A stretch of 64,000 nt of DNA from Cloacimonetes bacterium UBA5284 (GCA_002410505.1 DHSO01000045.1:1-64000), one strand, 5' to 3'; shown: positions 8,477 through 17,457, counted from the stretch's first letter. A program made the numbers and translations. The notes: generated by a model not told the origin, from the letters alone.

Positions 8477-9628
8477 ATGAACGATAAACTAAATTCAATT
8501 TTCACAGATATCAAAGCCAAACACGATGCTCTCTTGGGGAATCGTGCTTTCAGAGATAAGAACGCCTGGCGTGGTAAGGCCGAGGATGAAGACCTGATGC
8601 GTTCGCGGTTTGCCGTGGATCGCGATCGTATCCTTTATAGCGGTGCCTACCGTCGCTATCATGGCAAGACCCAAGTGTTTTCTTTTACAAATTTGATCGA
8701 TGAAGAAATGACCAATCGGAATCTTCATATAGCCTATGTATCCCAGATCTCGCGCACCATCGGTAAGTATCTGGGATTAAATACAGAGTTGATCGAAGCC
8801 ATAGCCTTGGGTCACGATCTGGGACACTGTCCCTTTGGTCATGATGGAGAGAAAGCCCTTAGTAATTGTTGCCATGAAGCGGGAATAGGGCATTTCCATC
8901 ATAATATCGAATCTCTGCACATTGTGGATCATATATCACGTAAGGGCAGAGGATTGAACCTCACCTTTCAGGTTCGGGATGGTATCATATCTCACGATGG
9001 TGAGGTGCACAACACTCAATTGCGCCCAAAGGCGGACAAAAACGAAGATGATATTCGTGCCTACGCAGAAGCGAAGAAAAATGGCGAAAGCGTTCAATGG
9101 ATGCCGGCAACCTTGGAAGGCTGTGTGGTTCGCATCACAGACACCATTGCTTACATCGGTCAGGATATCGAAGATGCCATTCGTTACAATATCTTGAAAC
9201 GGGATGAATTGCCAGAAGAACAAGTGCGTTACCTGGGAAACACCAATAGTCAGATAATAGACACACTCATCAAGAGCGTGATAACAAACAGCTATGAACA
9301 AGATTTTATCGCCTTTGATGAAGAGAGCTCAGAGCAATTGCTGGAATTGAAAAAGTTCAATTATCGACGGATCTATACAGATGAAAACGTGAAACAATCA
9401 AACGCTGTGATCCACCGTACTATGCGCATCATGTTCGAAAAATATATGGATGACATCAGGAAAGAGAATACTGATTCAAAGATATACAAGCACTTCCTGA
9501 ATCACAAAAACAAACAATATTTGGAGTCTTTCCAGCCGGCAGAGAAAGTGCGCGATTTCATCGCGACTATGACAGATCGCTATTACAATGAAGAGGTGAA
9601 AGCCTATATGCTCCCCTGGCAAGGATAG
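8477..9628 (+). CDS. dgt: dNTP triphosphohydrolase (dGTPase-like, HD domain)
   Basis: The 383-residue protein has the HD-superfamily metal site of the Dgt family: H84, the H113-D114 pair in LGHDLGHCPFGHDGE, and a later Asp in RITDTIAYIGQDIEDA. The family cleaves dNTPs to deoxynucleosides and triphosphate, which tunes dNTP pools and can limit phages. I chose the ATG at 8477 because AAGGA lies eight bases upstream; the longer in-frame extension to 8336 covers the divergent promoter region and lacks a ribosome site. Whether it prefers dGTP cannot be read from the sequence. Confidence 0.9.
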   Translation: MNDKLNSIFTDIKAKHDALLGNRAFRDKNAWRGKAEDEDLMRSRFAVDRDRILYSGAYRRYHGKTQVFSFTNLIDEEMTNRNLHIAYVSQISRTIGKYLGLNTELIEAIALGHDLGHCPFGHDGEKALSNCCHEAGIGHFHHNIESLHIVDHISRKGRGLNLTFQVRDGIISHDGEVHNTQLRPKADKNEDDIRAYAEAKKNGESVQWMPATLEGCVVRITDTIAYIGQDIEDAIRYNILKRDELPEEQVRYLGNTNSQIIDTLIKSVITNSYEQDFIAFDEESSEQLLELKKFNYRRIYTDENVKQSNAVIHRTMRIMFEKYMDDIRKENTDSKIYKHFLNHKNKQYLESFQPAEKVRDFIATMTDRYYNEEVKAYMLPWQG

Positions 9629-10145
9629 GCAAAGCCGAAACCCGCCAAAAACATCCAAACTCAGTTCAATTGCTGCTGCTGGAAGATTAGTACACATTTT
9701 CCTAATCGGATTCTGATAATGGCATGATAGATCTTCTCACCCATAATGTTTGTGTGCCGGATGCTGGCTGTAGCCCACTATCCGGCAATATCTGGCAGCA
9801 ATTGCTAAAGCACTATCCTACTGCTCATTTATCCTCGACAAAATGACCGCGAGATTATGCTGGGATGCTCCAATCTCTGCCCAAGAATTGCCCGGGATCT
9901 CGGAATATTCATTCTTAGGGTTAATGGGATAATGCCCTAGACTACACAATATTCATACTCATGCATTCACAGCCTGCTTAACGCTGCATAGGCTGTCTAA
10001 ACCCGGCTTACAATGGCAATTTGCTGCCCTGGGCAGCCTATTCCACACAGCAGTAAACTGCATTTAAAAAGAGCGGCTAACATTGGACACTTAGCTTGAG
10101 CGGTAACCTGCGCGGTAAACAGAGCAGTAAACAAAGTCAGCCAAA

Positions 10146-10180
10146 AATTATCTCAAAATTATCTCATAACAATTATCTCA
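10146..10180. repeat. Three direct copies of AATTATCTCA
   Basis: Exact copies start at 10146, 10157 and 10171, so the first two are 11 bases apart (one helical turn). TTTTTCTCC follows the last. The same words occur on the opposite strand near 44146-44175. Confidence 0.75.
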
Positions 10181-10224
10181 TTTTTCTCCCAATTTCTTCC
10201 TGTATGTATGGCGTTCATCACCTC

Positions 10225-10290
10225 TTAATCAAGCCTTAATCAAGCGTTAATAATTAACGCTTGATGAACGCTTGATGACTACTTGATTAA
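10225..10290. repeat. Palindromic TTAATCAAG repeat cluster
   Basis: Two direct copies of TTAATCAAGC start at 10225 and 10236. The second runs into a near-perfect palindrome, ATCAAGCGTTAAT (10239-10251) and its exact complement (10253-10265) around one central base. Further inverted copies, GCTTGATGA (10270-10278) and CTTGATTAA (10282-10290), follow. The outermost copies, TTAATCAAG and CTTGATTAA, are also exact inverted partners. It looks like a multi-site protein-binding cluster or a dispersed intergenic repeat. Function unknown. Confidence 0.8.
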
Positions 10291-10598
10291 CACTGTCAAT
10301 AGAGGTGACAAAGTACTTATCAAAATGGTCTTTTTTGAACCTGAACTGTAATTGGGCCTTTTTGGAGTATGTAAAGAACTTGTAGCGTAAAGACTGCCAA
10401 ACAGTGCCCGACATTCCCAACAGTAAGCTACAGATAACGGCAGGCATCTTACAAAGAACGAGAAGATGCCGGATCAAGATTGGCCGGCTTGCATATATAT
10501 GGGGGAATGCCAAAGGAAGAATTATCTTGACAATTGAGCAATTCTCTCATGAAAAGATCAGAATAGCAGAATTGCTTTGTTGTAGATAGGAGAATGCG

Positions 10599-12965
10599 AT
10601 GTCTGAACAGAAGAAGAGCGGTCATGGCTTTGGCACGGCCCCAGTTTTCTTAGCGGCCATCAGCACCATATTGGGTGCTGTCATGTTTTTACGTTTTGGA
10701 TATGCCGTTGGAAATGTGGGGCTTGCCGGCAGTTTGATGATTGTATTGATCGGTCACATGATCACCATCCCCACGGGTCTGGCGATAGCCGAGATAGCCA
10801 CAAACCTCAAAGTACGTGGCGGCGGCGAATATTACATCATCAGTCGTTCATTCGGTTCCACTCTGGGCGGAACCATCGGAATATCTCTTTATTTATCGCA
10901 GGCAATATCGGTGGCGTTCTATCTGATCGCTTTTGCTGAGGCATTCCGACCGCTGTTGAACTATTTTGCTGATTTGACGGGATATATCCCGGACATCAGA
11001 GTGATCTCTATACCAGCGGCGGTGATCTTGACTTTGATTCTTTCCCGCAAAGGAGCCTCGATTGGAGTTAACGCATTGATGGGTATTGTCATAACCTTGG
11101 GCATATCCCTGGTTTTGATCTTTGCCGGCAAGGGTATGCTGAGTGAGGGCACTGCCATTGGTTTGTTCGATAAGGTTGAAAACCCACATAGCTTCTTCAA
11201 GGTATTTGCCATAGTGTTTCCTGCTTTTACGGGTATGACAGCCGGGGTCGGGCTATCCGGAGATTTGAGGGATCCCAGAAAATCTATCCCCTTGGGAACT
11301 CTTACGGCTACCCTCACCGGACTAGCAGTGTATATCCTGCTTGTCTTCAAGCTCAGCAACAGTGCCAGTCCTCAGGACCTGGCCTCAGATCAGTTTATTC
11401 TCAGTAAGATATCTTTGTGGGGTCCATCAGTATTCATCGGTTTGGGTGCTGCAACTCTTTCATCGTCACTAGGCTCTTTTCTTGTTGCCCCGCGAACCTT
11501 GCAAGCACTTAGTTCAGACCGTTTTTTCCCATCAACGGCATGGAACAAATTCCTTAGCAAGGGCAAGGGGACATCAAATGAACCCGTGAACGCTACCTGG
11601 GTTACCGCGGCTATAGTATTCGTTTTTGTGGCTATCGGCGATGTCGATTTTGTGGCACAGATCATCAGTATGTTTTTCATGATTACATACGGAACTCTGT
11701 GTACCATCAGTTTTCTGGAACACTTTGCCGGTAATCCGTCCTATCGTCCAACATTCAAGACAAAGTGGTACTTTTCCCTGATTGGAGCTATCTCCAGTTT
11801 TTTGATGATGTTTATGATGCAGCCGGCATATGCTTTGGCTTCCATACTGGTGATTACCGGTATCTATTTGTGGTTGAACAAGACCAGAGCCGGAGAGAGA
11901 AACCTGGCCATGGTATTTCGCGGAGTACTGTTCCAGAGTACCCGCAAGCTGCAGATCGCTATTCAAAAACGTAATGCCGCTCCGGATATGTCGAACTGGC
12001 GTCCCTCGATAATCGCTATCACAGAGTATTCGGAAGACAGGGTAGCGGTGTTTAACCTCTTGCGCTGGCTTAGTCATCACTATGGTTTTGGCTCCTATAT
12101 TCATTTCATCAAAGGACCTCTGAATCTGGCCACCAACAACGAATCCAAAAAGATCCTGCAAAACCTGATCAACCAATCTCAGATAAGCTCCGCAGGTTTC
12201 TATGTGGATACCATTGTAGCGCCCACTTTCAAAACTGCCGTAGCCCAAATCGTGCAGATTCCCGGGATCAATGGCATGGAGAACAACAGCATTCTTTTCA
12301 ATTTCTACAAGGACAATAAAGATGAGATACCTCCCATCATCGAGGGATGCTATTTCACTGCTGTCACGGGATTGAACGCACTGATCTTGCGGAGCGGAAC
12401 CAGACATTTCGGTTTCCGTAGTAGAATAGACATCTGGCTGACGCCCGGAGACTATCGCAACGCAAACCTGATGATTCTGCTTTCCTACATCCTCATTGGT
12501 CATCGGGAATGGAAGAACTGCCAGATTCGCGTTTATGATGTGGTGGATAGCGGTCACGCTCACGCTAATAAGCTGGATGAGCAAATCAGCAGTGGTAGAT
12601 TGCCCATCTCCAGAGGCAACATCCAGAAGATTGAAAAGAAGCCGGATGAAGACTTGCCGGATGTGATGTCCAAGGTATCCTGCGATGCAGATCTCATAGT
12701 GTTGGGCTTGTCTCTGAAAAAGATGAGACGCGACGGCGGCAAGTATCTGCTTAGCTTTCCATGCGCTCAGGATATGTTGTTTGTGAGGGCGGGACAGAAG
12801 ATCTTGATCGATTCCGAAACCGATGAAGACGACATTATAGAAGGGGTGGAAGACAACATCAATCCCGCGGATCCAAATAAGGAAGAGACCGGAGTAAGTG
12901 AAACAAAAACTGATGATTCGAAACAAAGTAGGCCGGATCAGAGCAAATCTGAGATTGTTACTTGA
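10599..12965 (+). CDS. SLC12-like cation-chloride cotransporter family permease
   Basis: The 788-residue protein opens with the APC-superfamily pattern GTAPVFLAAISTILGAVMFLRFGYAVG. It has about twelve membrane segments to about residue 420 and includes VRGGGEYYIISRSFG and YLSQAISVAFYLIAFAE, close to the SLC12 (Na-K-Cl and K-Cl cotransporter) core. The long cytoplasmic tail (about 425-788) starts with a NWRPSIIAIT strand like the C-terminal domain of SLC12 proteins and ends in a charged acidic stretch. Annotation pipelines often call such proteins amino acid permease. The ion or substrate is not provable here. A GGAGA ribosome site precedes the ATG, and the gene seems to be transcribed alone. 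Confidence 0.8.
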   Translation: MSEQKKSGHGFGTAPVFLAAISTILGAVMFLRFGYAVGNVGLAGSLMIVLIGHMITIPTGLAIAEIATNLKVRGGGEYYIISRSFGSTLGGTIGISLYLSQAISVAFYLIAFAEAFRPLLNYFADLTGYIPDIRVISIPAAVILTLILSRKGASIGVNALMGIVITLGISLVLIFAGKGMLSEGTAIGLFDKVENPHSFFKVFAIVFPAFTGMTAGVGLSGDLRDPRKSIPLGTLTATLTGLAVYILLVFKLSNSASPQDLASDQFILSKISLWGPSVFIGLGAATLSSSLGSFLVAPRTLQALSSDRFFPSTAWNKFLSKGKGTSNEPVNATWVTAAIVFVFVAIGDVDFVAQIISMFFMITYGTLCTISFLEHFAGNPSYRPTFKTKWYFSLIGAISSFLMMFMMQPAYALASILVITGIYLWLNKTRAGERNLAMVFRGVLFQSTRKLQIAIQKRNAAPDMSNWRPSIIAITEYSEDRVAVFNLLRWLSHHYGFGSYIHFIKGPLNLATNNESKKILQNLINQSQISSAGFYVDTIVAPTFKTAVAQIVQIPGINGMENNSILFNFYKDNKDEIPPIIEGCYFTAVTGLNALILRSGTRHFGFRSRIDIWLTPGDYRNANLMILLSYILIGHREWKNCQIRVYDVVDSGHAHANKLDEQISSGRLPISRGNIQKIEKKPDEDLPDVMSKVSCDADLIVLGLSLKKMRRDGGKYLLSFPCAQDMLFVRAGQKILIDSETDEDDIIEGVEDNINPADPNKEETGVSETKTDDSKQSRPDQSKSEIVT

Positions 12966-12989
12966 CAAGCTTGCTGCGAATAATATTAT
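12962..12989 (+). promoter_or_regulatory. Promoter of the small exported protein gene
   Basis: TTGACA (12962-12967) is followed after 16 bases by TATTAT (12984-12989). The -35 box overlaps the stop codon of the transporter gene. Transcription would start near 12996, giving a leader of about 35 bases before the ATG at 13031. Confidence 0.6.
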
Positions 12990-13030
12990 GACTCATATAT
13001 GCTAAGTTTACGATATAGAAGGAGACGATC

Positions 13031-13645
13031 ATGAAAAAAAGCATTATGTTATTCTTGATTTTTGCAATCAGTGTGGGGCTTTGCGCCCAGTCTGCCAAGC
13101 AGGAAGCCTTGCAAAGCCTTGACCAGGCAAAGAATCTGATCAATCAGAACAATCTGCTGAAAGCCCAGGATGAACTGAATTATGCACAATCCAAATTGGG
13201 TGAATTACTATCGGCTGAACTGCTGAAATTTATCCCGGATGCCCCCACCGGCTTCGTTTTGGAAGATCGCCAGGCAGCAAATCTTGGTCAAGCCGGTGCC
13301 ATTATCGGCAGCGCGAACGCCATCTCGGCCAATGGTATGTACACAAAGGGAGACGCCGATTTCGATCTCAGTATTACCGTAGGCGGGTTGGTGGGACAAT
13401 CCGGTGGTCTGGCAGGTTTGGCAGCACTGTTTGGCGGCATGTCCACCTCCAATACCAGAAACACCAGAATCAAAGGTTACAACGCTACCGTGGAATACGA
13501 TGGCAGCGAGCTTAGCGGCACTTTGACGATCAAAGTGGGAGAGAAGATTACTGTGATCGTACAAGGCGATGATATCGAAAACACCGATATGTTGAATACT
13601 TTGGCTGAAACGATAGATTTGGCAGGCTTGGAAAAAGCCTTCTAG
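13031..13645 (+). CDS. Small exported protein of unknown function
   Basis: The 204-residue protein begins with a clear signal peptide, MKKSIMLFLIFAISVGLCAQ, with cleavage expected near residue 19. A helical, glutamine/asparagine-rich segment follows (about 22-65). The C-terminal part is predicted as beta-rich, with a glycine-rich hydrophobic patch (GGLVGQSGGLAGLAALFGG) and strand pairs to the end. I do not recognise a family. It has its own promoter, a GGAGA ribosome site and its own terminator, so it is a single-gene unit. It probably works in the periplasm or on the outer membrane. Confidence 0.8.
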   Translation: MKKSIMLFLIFAISVGLCAQSAKQEALQSLDQAKNLINQNNLLKAQDELNYAQSKLGELLSAELLKFIPDAPTGFVLEDRQAANLGQAGAIIGSANAISANGMYTKGDADFDLSITVGGLVGQSGGLAGLAALFGGMSTSNTRNTRIKGYNATVEYDGSELSGTLTIKVGEKITVIVQGDDIENTDMLNTLAETIDLAGLEKAF

Positions 13646-13665
13646 TCTAACATCAAAGTATTATT

Positions 13666-13700
13666 AACCCTGCCTGATCATCGATTTCGGCAGGGTTTTT
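13666..13700 (+). terminator. Rho-independent terminator after the small exported protein
   Basis: CCCTGCC (13668-13674) pairs perfectly with GGCAGGG (13689-13695) around a 14-base loop, followed by TTTTT (13696-13700). It lies 22 bases after the stop codon. Confidence 0.9.
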
Positions 13701-14036
13701 GCATCGGTATTACTGAGGCATCCACAAAGCTGTGGTGTAAATAACTATCTGAAACACAAAAAGATATATGTGCTACAGTGCTAAGCTGGCGCATAAGTTC
13801 TTCAATGCTCTGAAAGAGAGTAAGCAGTTTTTTTATAGACAATATCCTGAAGTAATGAAAAATGGCATTAATCACGAATCTGTTTAATTTTACGGAGATA
13901 AGCAGCTTCGTTTCACGGTTCAGAAGATATTGGAAATTCCCGTCCGGACAAGTGGCGGGCTATACATAATATGATTTATTAGGAAGTAACCCGACTGTAT
14001 CGGGGTGGATCCATAACAAGATTATAAGGACAAGTT
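13701..14036. other. Leader region of the EF-G gene
   Basis: This stretch contains no convincing gene. A TATACATAAT-like sequence near 13961-13971 could be a -10 region without a clear -35. A small hairpin, ACCCGACTGTATCGGGGT (13987-14004), lies 30 bases before the AAGGA ribosome site of the EF-G gene and could affect its translation. No riboswitch class was recognised. Confidence 0.4.
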
Positions 14037-16148
14037 ATGAAAAGCGACGCGGATAATCCGCTTTCAAAGATAAGAAACATCGGCATCATGGCACATATCG
14101 ATGCAGGTAAGACCACAACCACCGAACGCATATTGTTCTATACCGGCTTTTTGCACAAGATGGGAGAAGTTCATGATGGAAATGCTTTCACAGATTGGAT
14201 GGAACAAGAGCGTGAACGTGGCATCACCATTACTTCTGCCACAGTCAATGCTCCCTGGAGAGAGCATCAGATAAACATTATCGACACTCCCGGACATGTG
14301 GATTTCACAGCTGAAGTGGAGCGTTCCCTGCGAGTATTGGATGGTGCTGTGAGCGTGTTCTGCGCTGTGGGCGGAGTGGAACCTCAATCTGAAACTGTGT
14401 GGCACCAGGCCGACAGATATAAAGTACCCCGTCTGGCTTATGTGAATAAGATGGATCGCACCGGTGCCGATTATGAGAATGTGATCAACATGATACACGA
14501 AAGGCTGACGAGTAAAGCCTGCGCCATAAATATACCGATCGGTAAGGAAGATTGCTTTGAGGGTGTGATAGACTTGATCTCGATGGAAGCTTGGTGCTTT
14601 GATCCTCTCACCCAGGGCACTCATACCTCACACATGAAGATCCCCGATTTCATGATGGACGAAGCCCTGATAGCCAGAGAACATCTATTGGAAAGCATAG
14701 CTGAGTTTAACGATGAACTGATGATGCTGGTTTTGGAAGGCGAAGATGTCCCCTCTGAGCTTATCAAGAAAGCCATTCGCAGGGGCACCATCCACCATGG
14801 CTTTATCCCGGTATTGTGTGGCTCTTCATTAAAGAATAAAGGCTTGCAGCTGCTACTGGATGCTGTCGTGGATTTTCTTCCCTCACCCTTGGATATCGGA
14901 GATACCCACGCCATGGATCCCGACAGCCACGAACCGGTGTATCTGGCCGCTGATCCTGATGATCACTTTGTGGGAATGGCCTTTAAGGTACAGATTGACA
15001 AATATGTGGGGCGCTTGATCTATGTAAGAGTGTACAGCGGAACACTGAAAAAGGGCGGAAACTTTCAGAATATGACAAACGGCAAGCGGGAACGCGTGGC
15101 ACGGATATTGCAGATGATGAGCAACAAAAAGAACGACAAAGAGTATCTGCATGCCGGCGACATCGCCGCGATCGTGGGACCAAAATATCTGGTAACCGGA
15201 GACACCATCACCGACGGGAACATAAACGTGGTGTTATCCAAAATGCATTTTCCGGATTCTGTGATCTCGATCGCGATCGAACCCAAAACCAAGGCGGATC
15301 AGGAAAACCTGGCAAACGCTCTGCTGCGCCTGGAGGAAGAAGATCCCACATTCAAAGTCCATGTGGACAAAGATTCCGGGCAAACCTTAATCTCCGGAAT
15401 GGGTGAATTGCATCTGGATATCATTGTAGACCGGATCAAACGAGAATTTGGCGTGACCGCGAATGTGGGTAATCCCCAAGTATCATACAAAGAAAGCATT
15501 ACTTTGGTAGTGCAGACATCGGAAGTATTCCAACGGGAATTGAACGGTAAGGGTAATTATGCCTCGGTTACCTTCCGCCTGAGTCCTATACCCCTAAAAG
15601 AGATCAGTGACGATCAGAAGAATACATTCAAGTGTTCGGTGGATTCGGCGAAGATACCTCAGGAGTATTGGAAAGCCATCGAAGAATCAGCACTGGCTGC
15701 GCTTTCTGACGGCCCTTTGATCAGTTCCAACGTGGAGCGTGTTGCCATTGAGCTGGTGGATGGGGATTACAACCCGGTAGATTCTAACGAACTGGCATTT
15801 CGGATAGCCACATCCATGGCAATCTGCAAGGGCTTAAGGCAGGCAAAACCTGTGATTATGGAGCCGATTATGATGTTGACAGTGATCTCTCCAGACGATT
15901 TTGTGGGCGACATTATCTCGGATATCAACGCCAAACGTGGCAAGATTGAGGTGATGCGTAAACACAATGAATATCAACAGGAAGTGGTGGCAGATGTTCC
16001 CCTTTCGGAGCTGTTTGGTTATTCAACCAGAATCCGCAGCTTGTCACAGGGGCGTGCGATCTATACTTTGGAATTCAAAAAATTTGAGATCGCGCCGGCA
16101 CAAGTACAAAACGAAGTACTCCGCAGGATAAGGGGATATGCAGAATAA
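14037..16148 (+). CDS. fusA: Elongation factor G
   Basis: The 703-residue protein has the classical EF-G signature: AHIDAGKTTTTERILFYTG (P-loop), the RERGITITSA switch I motif, DTPGHVDF (G3) and NKMD (G4), with domains II to V complete. EF-G drives GTP-dependent translocation and, with ribosome recycling factor, splits ribosomes. It starts with AAGGACAAGTT then ATG. It is not beside rpsL, rpsG or tuf, so it may be a second copy (spdEFG-like) rather than the str-operon gene; the window cannot decide this. A divergent EF-G-like paralogue is at 116-2173. Confidence 0.93.
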   Translation: MKSDADNPLSKIRNIGIMAHIDAGKTTTTERILFYTGFLHKMGEVHDGNAFTDWMEQERERGITITSATVNAPWREHQINIIDTPGHVDFTAEVERSLRVLDGAVSVFCAVGGVEPQSETVWHQADRYKVPRLAYVNKMDRTGADYENVINMIHERLTSKACAINIPIGKEDCFEGVIDLISMEAWCFDPLTQGTHTSHMKIPDFMMDEALIAREHLLESIAEFNDELMMLVLEGEDVPSELIKKAIRRGTIHHGFIPVLCGSSLKNKGLQLLLDAVVDFLPSPLDIGDTHAMDPDSHEPVYLAADPDDHFVGMAFKVQIDKYVGRLIYVRVYSGTLKKGGNFQNMTNGKRERVARILQMMSNKKNDKEYLHAGDIAAIVGPKYLVTGDTITDGNINVVLSKMHFPDSVISIAIEPKTKADQENLANALLRLEEEDPTFKVHVDKDSGQTLISGMGELHLDIIVDRIKREFGVTANVGNPQVSYKESITLVVQTSEVFQRELNGKGNYASVTFRLSPIPLKEISDDQKNTFKCSVDSAKIPQEYWKAIEESALAALSDGPLISSNVERVAIELVDGDYNPVDSNELAFRIATSMAICKGLRQAKPVIMEPIMMLTVISPDDFVGDIISDINAKRGKIEVMRKHNEYQQEVVADVPLSELFGYSTRIRSLSQGRAIYTLEFKKFEIAPAQVQNEVLRRIRGYAE

Positions 16149-16150
16149 AC

Positions 16151-16179
16151 TTGACAAGCAAAGCATAAAATACAATTAT
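16151..16179 (+). promoter_or_regulatory. Candidate promoter for the STAS/anti-sigma-kinase genes
   Basis: TTGACA (16151-16156) lies three bases after the EF-G stop, with AATTAT 17 bases later (16174-16179). A TSS near 16186 would exclude the in-frame ATG at 16138 and fits the ATG at 16213. The -10 box is only a partial match. Confidence 0.45.
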
Positions 16180-16212
16180 GTTAAGGGAAAGAAAATTATT
16201 GAGGAGATAGAT

Positions 16213-16521
16213 ATGACTATCGATCTTACTTTTGATGGAAACATTGCTGCCATGAAGATCGACGGCATTCTGAATAGTGAGAATGCCCACATCTTGCAGG
16301 AAAAGCTTACCGAAGTAATGCAGAGCAATGCCAGTATGCTGGAATTGGATCTATTGGATTGCCGCAATATATCTTCCACCGGAATCGGCAAGATTCTATT
16401 GTTTTACAAAGATTTCATCTCAAAAGGCGGAGAAATTGAGGTGGTTCGCAGCTCCAACAGCGTGTATGATTTGTTTAGTATGCTGAAGCTGAACCAACTG
16501 TTTACTGTAAACCTCGGCTAA
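16213..16521 (+). CDS. STAS-domain anti-sigma factor antagonist
   Basis: The 102-residue single-domain protein matches the SpoIIAA/RsbV family. Ser55 in NISSTGIG aligns with the phosphorylated serine of SpoIIAA; the usual preceding Asp is replaced by Ser54. Such proteins bind an RsbW-type kinase when unphosphorylated. I start it at 16213, where GAGGAGATAGAT precedes ATG; an earlier in-frame ATG at 16138 overlaps the EF-G end and the probable promoter. The next gene, six bases later, encodes exactly such a kinase-like ATPase domain, so the two products probably interact. Confidence 0.87.
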   Translation: MTIDLTFDGNIAAMKIDGILNSENAHILQEKLTEVMQSNASMLELDLLDCRNISSTGIGKILLFYKDFISKGGEIEVVRSSNSVYDLFSMLKLNQLFTVNLG

Positions 16522-16527
16522 ACAAAG

Positions 16528-17457
16528 ATGGCTGACCGGGCAAGGATCCTGGTGGTTGATGATAGCATAGCGATTGTCAACTCCCTGGAAGCAATATTGG
16601 GCATCAGTGGTTACAAGGTGGATACCGCTTACAGCGGAAGTGATGCCTTGCGCAAGATTCATCAGATAGATTATGATCTGGTAATCTGCGACATCGAGAT
16701 GCCGGGATTGTCCGGACTGGAATTTCTGGGCAGAGTGCGGGAGGAATTTGATCGTAACCTGGATGTGATACTAATGACCGGATATCTGGAGCACGATTAT
16801 TTCATCGAAGCTATCCGCTTGGGAGCCAGTGATTTTATTCGTAAACCGATAGATACCAAGCACATGATCAGTTTCATCCGTGAATTGATCTTCAGAAAAC
16901 AGAATCGGGATGAGAAATCTGAGTTCTTCGGACATCTGGACAAGGCTGCATTTACTTTCGAAATGCCGGCAAAGAAGTTCTCCAAATTGGGAGTGTCCAA
17001 AGTTTTCAGCAATTATATGCGACAGTACTTCCGCGTAGGGCCAAAGGTTTTGAATGAGCTGTTGGTATGCGTGGATGAAATGATTTATAATGCCTATATA
17101 CATGGAACCCTGAACCTCAGTGTGCGCGAGCGAGCTTTGACGCATGAAGCATTGCAGGATGTGATCGATAAGAGGATGGAGAATCCGGAAATCCGCGAGC
17201 GCAAAGTGACCTTTGCTTTTGTGGTGGACAACCTTCAGCAGTGCATCGAAGTCTGTGTGGAGGATGAGGGTGATGGCTTCGATTTTGAATCCTGGCTGGA
17301 AACCATCAGGACAGAGCAAATCCACGATATTGAAGGTCATGGCAGAGGCCTGGCAATGCTTTATCACCTCAGTGATGAGATGATTTTCGAGCGCGAGGGA
17401 AGGAAAGTAAAGATCAAGAAAAGCCTGATTGCGTCTGATGCCGATGAAGGCTATTGA
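16528..17457 (+). CDS. Response regulator fused to RsbW-like ATPase/serine kinase
   Basis: The 309-residue protein has a receiver domain (residues 6-125) with acidic pocket D11-D12 and phospho-acceptor D55 in VICDIEMPG. A linker follows, then a GHKL ATPase of the anti-sigma kinase type (about 165-305) with N-box DEMIYNAYIHG, G1 box DEGDGFDF and G2 box GHGRGLAM. RsbW-type kinases phosphorylate STAS antagonists such as the one just upstream. The receiver suggests that an unidentified histidine kinase controls the switch. No sigma factor gene is adjacent. The gene overlaps prmC downstream. Confidence 0.88.
   Translation: MADRARILVVDDSIAIVNSLEAILGISGYKVDTAYSGSDALRKIHQIDYDLVICDIEMPGLSGLEFLGRVREEFDRNLDVILMTGYLEHDYFIEAIRLGASDFIRKPIDTKHMISFIRELIFRKQNRDEKSEFFGHLDKAAFTFEMPAKKFSKLGVSKVFSNYMRQYFRVGPKVLNELLVCVDEMIYNAYIHGTLNLSVRERALTHEALQDVIDKRMENPEIRERKVTFAFVVDNLQQCIEVCVEDEGDGFDFESWLETIRTEQIHDIEGHGRGLAMLYHLSDEMIFEREGRKVKIKKSLIASDADEGY

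Larger units (their letters stand above)
9629..10598. other. 970-base non-coding stretch with several repeats
   Basis: No frame here has both a ribosome site and a protein-like composition. Structure seen: a hairpin with perfect seven-base arms GCCGGAT/ATCCGGC at 9756-9786, without a T run; a compact GCTGCCC/GGGCAGC palindrome at 10023-10037; several GCGGTAA/GCAGTAAAC words at 10050-10137; three AATTATCTCA copies (10146-10180); and a palindromic TTAATCAAG cluster (10225-10290). A TTGACA at 10527-10532 precedes the transporter gene, but no good -10 follows. Confidence 0.6.

Noticed and set aside
10247..10513. 88-residue minus-strand frame in the 9.6-10.6 kb gap
   Set aside because: It begins in the transporter leader and runs into the palindromic cluster, with no ribosome site and no protein-like pattern.
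10527..10532. TTGACA before the SLC12-like transporter gene as a full promoter
   Set aside because: The bases at the proper distance (TGAAAA) are a poor -10 match.
11574..12968. Long open frame (464 residues) on the minus strand opposite the SLC12-like transporter
   Set aside because: It mirrors the codon pattern of the transporter gene and has no ribosome site or recognisable domain. The plus-strand protein has clear family motifs across the same bases.
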